Origin: Nymphaea colorata
Lineage: Eukaryota; Streptophyta; Magnoliopsida; Nymphaeales; Nymphaeaceae
NCBI RefSeq assembly: GCF_008831285.2
Contig: NC_045148.1
Span: forward strand, 22,787,783-22,815,282
Direction: 5' to 3'
Length of the DNA stretch: 27,500 nucleotides
The position numbers were made by a program, and so were the translations under genes. Under the pieces are notes generated by a model. It had not been told where the DNA came from and made no database searches. It saw only the letters and a list, made by a program, of their open reading frames with translations. Positions 19,935-27,500 of the stretch are shown here, in pieces (the stretch's first letter is position 1; each line of letters opens with the position of its first letter).

Positions 19935-20486
19935 GTCCATCCTGCTTTCCATGTCACGAGGTTGAAACCGCACCATGGGCCTTTGCCCAACCAGATTGAG
20001 CCGTACCCTGATAGGCAACCGAGGCCCTACCGTATTTTGAGACACCATTACGTGCAGAGAGAGGGCCGACAGCGGCATGAGGTTCTTGTTGAGTGGGACA
20101 GGGCAGAGAATGCCACTTCGTGGGAGCTCTTTGAGAAGGTAGTACAGGACTTTCCAGATACGAGAGCTTGGGGACAAGCTCAGTCTCAGCGGGGTGGAAC
20201 TGATACGGGACTGCCTAGGACTAGGCCGGGACAAGCCGCACTCGCTGCCGAATGCCACCGACTACCCACGACCGTGAACACAATGCTCGACTGTGCGTAC
20301 CCTTTGTCGCCAGGAGAGCCAGAGGGGCTTAGTGAAGGTGTGACTTGGCCGCACGACGTAGGAGGTCTAGGGGCTGTACTAACCTTTGTGGATGCAGGAC
20401 ATAGCACTGGAGACGCCGCACCTAGAACCGCAGCATGCCTCGCGACCTTGCCAGACCAGCAACTACCGGTCGAGGCCACCTCGTAG
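19935..20486 (+). pseudogene. Element C chromodomain-like end, frame reading into the 3' LTR
   Basis: After VHPAFHVTRLKP and a proline-rich linker comes a chromodomain-like module, RILRHHYVQREGRQ then HEVLVEWDRAENATSWELFE (about 20029-20145). The frame does not stop there. It passes the PPT, crosses the LTR start at 20201 without a stop and runs a further 95 codons to a TAG at 20484-20486. At that spot the 5' LTR has CAG in the same frame, so this stop is secondary and the ancestral tail was longer. Confidence 0.82.
20188..20200 (+). other. Element C polypurine-like tract
   Basis: AGCGGGGTGGAAC directly precedes the TG of the 3' LTR. It is purine-rich but impure, as expected for a decayed PPT. 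It lies within the open pol frame. Confidence 0.7.
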
Positions 20487-23400
20487 CTACCGAGCCAGCC
20501 GCGGATGACGGGAGCGCTGGCCGCAGAGAGGACGACCACCGGGTGGACCAGGAGATGCTACCGGACATGGCCGAGCCAGCCGCTGAGGGCCAGGACAGAC
20601 AGACGGACGACAAGTAGACGAGCACCGCGTGGAGCAGACGACGCTGCCAGGCCAGACGGGACAGGGTGCCGCCGCATGCCAGGCCGTGCGCTTCCACGGG
20701 CGAGACACTGGCGGACCAGCCTGGACAGGGCGTTGCCGCAGGCCAGGCCGTGCCGAGCGCAGCGAACCGGGTTTGACCATGGTCTTGATACAGGAGATCC
20801 AGATACGGCGATCCAAACCCGATCCGCTGATCCAGATCCAGACAAAAATAGATCGGGTCCTGGAGCAGGAGCGACAGAGCAGATCCATGGATCAGGATCC
20901 ACCCTTCAGACCGAACCGGTTCAGTGAGTGAGACGGACCGAGATGGGACGTTTTTTGTATCGGATCGGTTTTCTGAAACCGGTTGCTAGATCTTAGGCTT
21001 TGACTCGATAGGTTGGAGTATCGACCCGGTATACGCGCCGACCCGGGACGAGACTGAGACCGTCCCAGGACGCGCTAGAGTATATATGTAATAAGCTACA
21101 GTGTTTGCCCTAAGCTTTTGAATGAAATTTTGATCTAAGTTGTTAGCGTCAACAGTGCGCCACCATCTTCGTCTTCCTCATCTCGTTTGAAACATCTCGA
21201 CCCCGAGAGCTTTCGTAGCTCGATTTCTGCAACCGAGGGATCACGACGGTGATCTTCCTCCATTCTTCAATGCTCCTCTGGTTCTTCTTCAACCGGGAGA
21301 TTCACAGGCGGAGAAGAACCGGCGGGTTCTCCCTCTTCCTCCGATCGTCATCCCCAACTCATCGAGAAAGCCAAACCGACGCAGGCTCAGTGACCACGAC
21401 TGAACCGAGAGGTCGTGCTGGCCAACAGGGAAGGGGTCAATGTGCGGAGCGAGTCTAGATGACCGTTCCTATCTCCGGCGACCCTCAGGCGACAGATTCC
21501 GACGAGGAGGAGCAGCTTCGGGTAGGAGATCACGCGCGCAGGCCTCAGCAAGCCGACGCTTTTTCCCTCTTGATCGGACCCCTCATTAACGGTATCTTTT
21601 GGGGCTTTTGCCTCCATTAAATTCCTCTCGAAGTCTACTGCAACTTTGCCTTTTGAACTTCTGGATTTAGTGAAGAATCGAGTCCGAACGAAGGAGAAAA
21701 CGACGTCTGGTTTGTGGCAGGCGTTGCCGCCGACCAAGGCATGTTTCCAGCGCATTTTTCGACGATCCCACCGTCCAATCTCCCCAACTCTAGTGCCATT
21801 CTCTTCCTAACATCCAGGCGCTCCTATCCTCCAATTTTTGTGAAGATCCAATGGTGGATGACAACGTGGGTGGCCCCGAACGGAATCGGGCAGAAATCGG
21901 CGGCGTTTCTCAGATTTCGCCGCCTATAACCACCGCGACCCAAGAATCAGTCTGTTTCTTGGGATTACGATGGATTCTGGTGATGTTTTGACTTCTAATC
22001 TCTTCATTTGATTGTTATCTTCCTACCCAAATCAATTACAATGCTGTTTGCCTCTTATTTCGTTCGATTTGGAGCTCGGAATGAGGAAATCTGCTGAGAA
22101 TCGGGCGGCATTCTTCCTGAAGAATGCAGAAATCCTGCGAACCTTGGGAGCTCAACGACTTGGGTTTTTCGAGCTCGGTTTCTCCTCAAACCTTGGGCAT
22201 CTAATCCTTGAGGTGTTGGCTGTCTCTCAGCCAAGTTTGACAATTTTTGGAGCCCTCCTCGATTTATCGCAAATTTTTGAAGCTCAAAAGGTCAGACGGG
22301 TCATCTCCTTCTAGAACCTGTCGAACAGAACCCCGATCGTGATCTCGTCGACAAATGGAGCTTCAATCGCACTGGGCTTCGTCTCCCTGCTGATCCTCTC
22401 CTCCCTGAGTGCGCTGGTGCCCATTCGAACAACTCCAAATCGACGGATTCTCAGCTGAGCTTCGTCGTTTTTCCCTGGTGGACGCTCTTCATCCCGCAGA
22501 CAACTCGTTCGAGCGTTCGCCTGTACAGAGGCTTCGCCTCTAGCTTCCCCGAATCGACTCTTGTCTTCGGGATAGGCACCGTGATAGGTGCACTTCTTCC
22601 CCCTCCTCCTGTGCATTTTTTGTTTCCTCTCTTCACTGTTGTGATCGGCTGCAGTGTCGTGTCGTGAGGAGGAGGAGTCGACGGTGCCCTGTTGAAGACG
22701 GTGAAGCAGGGAGCGTTCGGGCGAACTGTGAACCATGGACCTTCGTGTTGCTGGGCGGGGGCTCTTGATCGACCTCCTGCACCTTCGAGAGACTCGGGTG
22801 CTGCTGCGTGTTGCTGTGAAGGACTCCTCACCCGTGGCTGCCTTGAGCTGTTGAACAGAGACCGCAAAGGATGAACAGAGAGCTGGGACCTCGTCTTCCA
22901 GTGCGGGAGTAACAGTCCGACTTCCCCTTGCCTCCTTCTGTAGCCGTAGTGGTGTTGCTGTGAAGGAGACCCCTTCGCCTGTGACTGCCTTCGAGCTGCT
23001 GGGACAGAGGTCGTGCGGGAGGAGCTCTTCACTTGTTGCGGCCATGTGTTGCTGAGGCAGTACCGCATAGAAGGAGCAGACCCGAGGACTGCCCTTTTTC
23101 CATTCGGGCCAGTTGCTGTTGACCCCACATGACAGAGCGGGTAGTGTCTTGCTGAGTGCTGAGACCAGGGGCTTTTTGGCCTCGGCATGACCCCAGACTA
23201 GCTCTGGGAAGGTTGGTGTTGACACCGCCTATAGAGCGGGGATTGGGTGTACTTGTTTTGAGCCCGCCGTTGAAGGCGTTGCGGCCGATCGGGGTCCTCT
23301 TAGGCATGAGTGCCGAAGACACACCTATGGGCTGCTTGACCACCTAGGGGTTGCGGGAGTGGTTTGCTCGATTAGGCATGCTTGTTATGGTTTGGTGGCT

Positions 23401-23686
23401 TGAATGTGATGCGCGTTGAGTGAGGTGAGTGCTTACTTGTATCGCTTCGGTTGTACTAGCCTCGACCCTCCTTGCGTCTGTGATAGGAGTCGGCCTTTGG
23501 GGTTTTGGGAAACATTCCAGTTTTCATGTCCTATTGGGAAATTTTTAGCCGGGGTTGCATGTCCGGCAGGGATCGAGTTGTATAAGCCCTCTTTATATTG
23601 TTTTCTGCATCTATCTCAAGAGATCCTTGGGAAGGGAGTTTGGCATTCAGCAGCTAGTTTAGGCGGTCCTAGCCGGGTTCCCACCA
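20201..23686 (+). repeat. Element C 3' LTR (3486 bp)
   Basis: Starts TGATACGGGACTGCC and ends TTCCCACCA, the same termini as 11617-15288. It lacks the 296 bp corresponding to 12198-12493 of the 5' LTR; the flanks share GCGC, pointing to microhomology deletion. It has about 135 bp near 21619-21763 that are absent from the 5' copy. A 304-codon antisense open frame (22311-23225) is present but is broken in the 5' copy. Confidence 0.95.
21081..21087 (+). promoter_or_regulatory. TATA box, element C 3' LTR
   Basis: TATATAT in the same context as 12818-12824 of the 5' LTR. Confidence 0.55.
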
Positions 23687-23691
23687 GGAGC
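23687..23691. repeat. Target-site duplication GGAGC, right copy for element C
   Basis: Matches 11612-11616 and continues into the 5' part of 5.8S. Confidence 0.88.
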
Positions 23692-23717
23692 CAAGATATC
23701 TGTTGCCGAGAGTCGTC
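23687..23717 (-). rRNA. 5.8S rRNA, 5' part, separated from the rest by element C
   Basis: The minus strand reads ACGACTCTCGGCAACAGATA then TCTTGGCTC, the 5' end of plant 5.8S with typical C-to-T/G-to-A decay (normal CAACGGATATCTCGG). Together with 11499-11616 it accounts for nearly all of the gene. Confidence 0.93.
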
Positions 23718-23969
23718 ATAGATTAAGGGCAAAAGGAACATCTCACACCACTCTCTTCTCTTGTGGTTGGATGCCCACCCCTTTCGGTCAATGTTCCTTG
23801 ATGCTTAAAAGCGCCGGATTTTTTTTTTTTTTTTGGACCTGCGTCGCTGAAGAAACCGTCCCCTTAATGAGTACGGTAAAGCCAAAACAAGCGCATGCCA
23901 AATTGCAGAGAAAGAAGCCACGCCATCAAGGCATAATGCTCCCAACTCTACTTAAGTGAGCAAAGATAA
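23718..23969 (-). other. Internal transcribed spacer 1 (ITS1), partial or near complete
   Basis: Upstream of 5.8S on the rRNA strand. It holds GGCGCTTTTAAGCATCAAGG followed by AA, a decayed form of the conserved angiosperm ITS1 core (GGCRY, 4-7 bases, GYGYCAAGGAA). A 16-base T run on the plus strand (23819-23834) lies beside it. About 250 bp remain before segment E begins. The 18S 3' end was not found in the window. Confidence 0.85.
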
Positions 23970-23970
23970 T

Positions 23971-24261
23971 GTTACGGACCTACCTAGTGGTCCAGACCCA
24001 GCAGAGGCCGAGCCAGCTGAGACCAGTCAAAGGAAGCGCAAGGCTTCCGACCTGTGGGCTCGATCTCTCCAGAGTATCAAGGCCAGTCCCAAGGAGAGTA
24101 AGGAAGCGCCAGAGATAGTTGCAGCGGGAGGAGCGGGAGGAGCAACTAGGTCATCAACGGTGCTTAAATTGAAAGAGACTCAAGGTGTCCTTGATTCAAA
24201 TGTTGGGCTCGTTGAGTTAGATAAGTCTAACCCGAGTGAATCTAGTTCGCACGGCTCTTGA
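23971..24261 (+). pseudogene. LTR-encoded tail frame in segment E (about 96 codons)
   Basis: Open from the second base of the LTR-like start: V-T-D-L-P-S-G, comparable with D-T-G-L-P-R-T in C. The product is hydrophilic and Lys/Ser/Glu-rich (SQRKRKASDLWARSLQ, SIKASPKESKE) and ends SSSHGS before TGA. An upstream ATG at 23956 is in ITS1 and is fortuitous. If the C model holds, this is the end of a polyprotein and not a free gene. No domain recognised. Confidence 0.45.
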
Positions 24262-24365
24262 GGCACCCTGAGACTAGAACGTCTTAGGCAATGGCTCGGT
24301 CAAGCCAGACCGAACCCTTACACCCAAAACCCGAAGTGAGGGTGGGTCCCCTCACGAGGTCCCCA

Positions 24366-24389
24366 CCTTGAGCTCACAAAAGCTCAAGG
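24366..24389 (+). other. Perfect 9-bp inverted repeat with 6-base loop
   Basis: CCTTGAGCT (24366-24374), CACAAA, AGCTCAAGG (24381-24389). Just upstream, GGTGGG and CCCACC form a second potential stem. Role unknown. Confidence 0.6.
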
Positions 24390-24594
24390 GCTTGAACATT
24401 TAGTTTACGAGTTGGGCGCTAGGCCCGAGTTTACTTTCTAGCGTTTTGTCTTAGTAAATAGAGTCGAATTTGCTTAAGTCAATAAGGGGATTTGAAGTCT
24501 AGACCTAGCCTAGCGGGTTGTGCTTGGCGCCAATGTAATTAGGTCTTTGGGTAGAGGATACAGTCCGGATTGTGGACGATCCAAATAGGGATAG

Positions 24595-24602
24595 TATAAA
24601 TA
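24595..24602 (+). promoter_or_regulatory. TATA box of segment E
   Basis: TATAAATA, followed about 60-90 bp later by a CT-rich stretch (CACTCTCTCTCCTCCTCG), the usual look of a plant LTR promoter and start of transcript. Confidence 0.6.
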
Positions 24603-25097
24603 ATTTTGGATCCTTGTACAATGTATCGAGAATTATGAAATAGAAGTCATTTGGAGTCGAGCACTCTCTCTCCTCCTCGCGAGGTTAGCATCTTCCCTTG
24701 TGGAATTCTGCCATTTCTATAGTCTCCCGTCTTCTTCACCGTGAGTGTGAACTTGGCGTCTTCTCCCTCTCGCGCCCCCTTGACCCGTGGCGATCTCTAC
24801 TCCACTGAAGAGCTTTGGAGCACCGGCGTCTTCGACGAAGGCCCAAAGGCACGGCTCGGGCAGATCTCCTCCTCACCGGCGGCAGATTCACCCTTGACCA
24901 CGTAAGTACCCCTACCGGTTTTCATTAAACCTGTAATCAGAGCCTTCTCCTTACACTCGAAGGAGTTGAAAGTCTGGTTTCAGAGAAGGGAAGGTTGAAG
25001 GCGCAGGTCTGACCTCGGCTTCAATGGGACGCGTTTGTAAGGTTAGTTCATACGATTTCTTAGCATGAAACGAGAATCGAGTGAGGGAGTTTCTTAG
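24603..25097 (+). other. Segment E leader-like stretch with a possible splice donor
   Basis: Pyrimidine-rich sequence with no long sense ORF. A consensus donor GTAAGT occurs at 24902-24907, and an acceptor-like TTCTTAG at 25091-25097 directly precedes the open frame below. A PBS-like TGTAATCAGAGCC is at 24941. Function unproven. Confidence 0.3.
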
Positions 25098-25433
25098 GTC
25101 GAAATTTCCAAGTCCGGTTCTCCTCTTGGCATACCCAAGAGCAGGGCTGAGATCTCTGGTTCAGTCGGCCCTAGAGACCTCTTTACCTGTCTCATTTCAC
25201 TTAGGCGATCGCTTAGACCAACCCGAGAACGTTGGATAAAAACAATCGGTGGAAGAGCCAAAGAATTGTTGAATGAAGGCTCGGCTTCATCCACCTTGAA
25301 CCCTCGGTCTAGAGATATAAAAACAAGCAAAAGTCATGGATCTGGCCGTGGTAAGAAATTAAAAACTAGCTTAAAAGGATCGCCCAAAGAAAAGCTAAAA
25401 AATAGTGTAACTTGGGCGGAATCCGATGGCTAG
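25098..25433 (+). other. Open frame without ATG, Lys/Ser-rich (111 codons)
   Basis: Open from a TAG at 25095-25097 to a TAG at 25431-25433 with no Met codon. The second half is strongly basic (KTSKSHGSGRGKKLKTSLKG) and ends in SVTWAESDG. That ending faintly recalls a Ser-Val-Thr-Trp-Ala-Asp motif I associate with plant RPAP2-like proteins, but I cannot support an assignment. It could be a captured exon, a gag-like remnant or chance. Confidence 0.25.
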
Positions 25434-26400
25434 ATTGCAAGTTCGGTGCCTCACCGGAAAAGAGGACAATTACGGTCGCCGCTGCTAATTCCGGCGTCCG
25501 CCATTGCCCCTGAGGTCGAGGACTGTTCTGCCCTTCTGCCTTCTTGTTTTCGTTAAGTTTCATTAAGGGTAGATCGGACTTCCGGGCGAAGGAGTGAACC
25601 CTAGTCGCCGGCAAGCTTGGAGCAGTCCACCGTGGCCGCCAGCCAATTCCGGGTAAGTCTCCTTGCTTTTCATCTCGTCCGTCCACGTGTCCAGGTGTCA
25701 ATCATCTAGCTAGCCAGTCCAGCCCCTTGTCCACGTCAGCACCCACCAGTCCCACTCGAGATCAACTCGAGAATTCGTGGCCCGAGTTTGTAGGAGTCGT
25801 CCCTTGTCTTTCTCCTTAACTTTCTCTTTTGCTTTTTTGATTGAGTCTCATCCTTAGTCGCTAGAAATCTTAGGCGTCCATCCAGCCACGTGTCTCCATC
25901 TGGTGTGTCCTCTTAGCCACGTCACACCCAGCTCGAGCTCCAGCTTTCCAGCTCGGTCCCGAGTCTGCCACGTGCCCCTCATCACTCGCATCCACCTAGC
26001 AACCGCAAGACCACTACCGAGTCCACTTCCCCTCTTCTCTCCTCACCTTTAGGAGTTGATCCTATTTTCTAGCCCTCGTCCCTCATTCTTCTCCAGCTCC
26101 TAGGACACCTCATATCGCATGAAACCACAGCCCTTCATAAGCTCCACGTGTCACCATCTCCCAGCTTGAGAGAACCGCAAGTGCCACCTAGCCCCTCGTC
26201 CTCCTCTCTCGCATCCAGCTCGAGTCCACCTTTCCTTAGTTTTAGGAAAAGGCAACTCTTCTTTTCCGTATCGCTAGGGTCTACCTTTGCGCCTCTTGCA
26301 GCCCTTGATCTTGCCACGTGACACAGATCTGGCGCCTCACCCTTGGCTCGACCAGCCAAGTAAAACCGAACCCAACAAGGCTACCCCGTGCGCCATCTCT
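25434..26400 (+). promoter_or_regulatory. Segment E stretch with a cluster of G-box/ABRE motifs
   Basis: CACGTG occurs at 25684, 25887, 25969, 26145 and 26315, each preceded by C; CACGTC occurs near 25731 and 25918. Three are CACGTGTC, which fits the abscisic-acid response element core ACGTGKC. Chance would give well under one in this length. No convincing gene is present; the sequence is pyrimidine-rich on the plus strand. Confidence 0.45.
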
Positions 26401-26780
26401 CCCTTAGGTCAACCCCTCTTACTTTGACCTTGACCTAGACCCGGTTGACTTAACCTCACCTAGCTCAATTAGGTGATCTGGTCCAACCCTTAACCCGTCC
26501 TGACCTAGCCTAGTTGACTCGAGCCTACCTCGAGTGTCCCTCTTGACCGAGCTCACCCGGACTCACCAACTTGGTCCAGTAGCAGCCACCCTCTAGTCGG
26601 ACCCATCTCCCTCTTGGTCACCATTGACCTTGACCCGAGCTTAGGCTCACTCGTCCGAAGCCATCCCACTTGGCCTACCCCGTAGCTAGGTCACCTATCT
26701 TCCCACCTAAGCCATATTCACTCTTGGCCTACCCCTGCCCTTAGCCCATCTTACCTTGACCAGCCGTCCCTTAGAGACCC
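26401..26780 (+). promoter_or_regulatory. Segment E stretch rich in TTGACC/TTGACT (W-box-like)
   Basis: TTGACY occurs at 26424, 26430, 26445, 26514, 26543, 26624, 26630 and 26756. TTGACCTTGACC pairs appear twice, suggesting a degenerate repeat. TTGACY is the WRKY-binding W-box core. No gene seen. Confidence 0.4.
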
Positions 26781-27500
26781 GCCGCACCAAACCAGTCGGC
26801 CTTAGTTAGGGACCAGGCACAGCCGGCGCTAGCCTTGCGCTAAGCGATCCCGGCCAGCTCCCAGCCGACGGCCCTCACCCGTCGACAGCCTTGGCCGAGC
26901 CAACCCCGTAGCCAGGCAACTAGGCATTGCCTTTCGGCTCTCGCCCCCCTCGGCAGCGCCCGCAACGCGCAGGCGCATCACAGGCGACAGGCGGTCGCCC
27001 ATCCGCTCGGCGTCCGGCAGTAGGCGTCAGCCCGGTCGTGCGCTTCTCGCCGACTCTGCATCGGCAGCAGCAGACCCTCTCAGCCTGCACGACCCGCCAG
27101 TCATCAAGGATAACAAGCGGCTGTCCCAGGCCGCGCGCTTCACGTCGGCCCGTGAGCTGATTTGCCCGGGGATCGGTTTTCACCCCGTGGCCTGTCCGCG
27201 CAGCCAAGGTAGCTCCTTGGCCGGTAAGTTTTCTCATCCCGCTCATAGTCGCGGGAGGGTGTTATTTGCTTGTGTTTTTAGGAAGCATAGTAGTTTCCTT
27301 TCTTTACTGCTTTGGCCCAGGCTTCGGCCTTGCTCCCCTCTGTGGCACCTCGAGGGCCCATTGCCCGAGACACGGTCACAAGGAGCCGACCGTCCCATTT
27401 GCTTTCTATTGGGTGTGGTTTGCTCGTTAGTCGTGGTTTGTATGGTTTGCCTGAGTGAGCTGTGAGAGTCTTCTTGTATCGCTCGCGCTTGTACGGCCTT
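26781..27500 (+). repeat. Segment E distal part: GC-rich stretch, then a block homologous to element C's LTR end
   Basis: 26781-27230 is GC-rich with no supported gene. From about 27250 the order of short matches to C's LTR (14840-15065) supports homology, strongest at 27410-27500. A GTAAGT at 27224 and a TTTTTAG at about 27276 could mark a small intron, unproven. The last bases of this LTR type, about 220 bp more in C, would lie beyond the window. Confidence 0.5.

Larger units (their letters stand above)
11617..23686 (+). mobile_element. Element C: 12.1-kb Ty3/gypsy LTR retrotransposon inserted in 5.8S rDNA
   Basis: Parts in order: 5' LTR 11617-15288, PBS 15292-15303, decayed gag-pol 15327 onward with a terminal chromodomain-like module, PPT-like tract 20188-20200, 3' LTR 20201-23686, and 5-bp duplications GGAGC. 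RT, integrase and the CX2C...GHxC gag finger resemble the Reina branch of chromoviruses, but those usually have short LTRs whereas these are about 3.5 kb. By eye the LTRs differ at roughly 3-6 percent of positions depending on the stretch, plus large indels, so C is older than B. It lies antisense to the rRNA it interrupts. Confidence 0.95.
23970..27500 (+). mobile_element. Segment E: probable long LTR related to element C, cut by the right window edge
   Basis: ITS1 ends at a TG followed by TTACGGACCTACCTAG, matching the start of C's LTR (TGATACGGGACTGCCTAG). An open tail frame starts in the same phase, a TATA box lies at 24595, and the last 100-250 bp (GTGGTTTGCTCG, ATGGTTTG, GAGTGAG, CTTGTATCGC, TTGTAC) align in order with C's LTR at about 14840-15065. 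So E is most simply one LTR of at least 3.5 kb, plus orientation. The alternative is a shorter LTR ending near 24926, followed by the PBS-like TGTAATCAGAGCC at 24941. No target duplication can be tested, because the far end is outside. Confidence 0.65.

Noticed and set aside
26920-27246. GC-rich ORFs near the right end as host genes
   Set aside because: No domain; sequence is GC-rich and stop-poor on both strands, and lies between blocks resembling an LTR.
1-27500. tRNA genes, CRISPR arrays, bacterial operons
   Set aside because: None seen; the TCAGAGC words are primer-binding sites, and the sequence is plant nuclear repeat DNA.

Overview
The window is plant nuclear DNA: one decayed 45S ribosomal RNA unit on the minus strand, broken up by Ty3/gypsy (chromovirus-type) LTR retrotransposons. 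An angiosperm is indicated by a recognisable plant 25S 5' region, a 5.8S gene, an ITS1 carrying a slightly decayed copy of the conserved angiosperm ITS1 core motif, and plant-type chromoviruses primed by initiator tRNA-Met. A monocot is plausible, but the sequence alone does not prove it. No ordinary single-copy host gene was found.

Layout, left to right. 1-4171: element A, minus strand, cut by the left window edge. It has one open gag-pol frame, a primer-binding site (PBS) and a 420-bp 5' LTR. 4172-4176: the pentamer ATCGC. 4177-9711: element B, minus strand, a complete 5.5-kb relative of A with two LTRs (406 and 387 bp), polypurine tract (PPT) and PBS; its polyprotein is broken by one in-frame stop. 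9712-9716: ATCGC again, followed directly by the 5' part of 25S rRNA (9712-11249, minus) with a large internal deletion. 11250-11498: ITS2. 11499-11616: 3' part of 5.8S. 11617-23686: element C, plus strand, a 12.1-kb Ty3/gypsy element with unusually long LTRs (3672 and 3486 bp) and a heavily decayed gag-pol, flanked by the target duplication GGAGC. 23687-23717: the remaining 5' part of 5.8S. 23718-23969: ITS1. 23970-27500: segment E, plus strand, best read as another very long LTR related to C's LTR and running off the right edge.

Read together, the rRNA pieces form one unit in the order ITS1-5.8S-ITS2-25S on the minus strand, entered by at least four retroelements. A and B lie in the same sense as the rRNA; C and E are antisense to it. 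The most notable observation is that A and B sit back to back with only ATCGC between them, and ATCGC is the native 25S sequence at that point. Two different elements therefore used exactly the same 5-bp target, which suggests a site-specific, rDNA-targeting LTR retrotransposon lineage, analogous in outcome to the non-LTR R elements of animals. A second notable feature is that the C polyprotein frame runs through the PPT into the 3' LTR. An open tail begins in the same phase at the start of the C LTRs and of segment E, so this family appears to encode the C-terminus of its polyprotein inside the LTR.

LTR boundaries, target duplications, PBS and PPT were read directly. Clade names (Galadriel-like for A/B, Reina-like for C), the size of the 25S deletion and the distance to the R2 site rest on remembered family and rRNA sequences.
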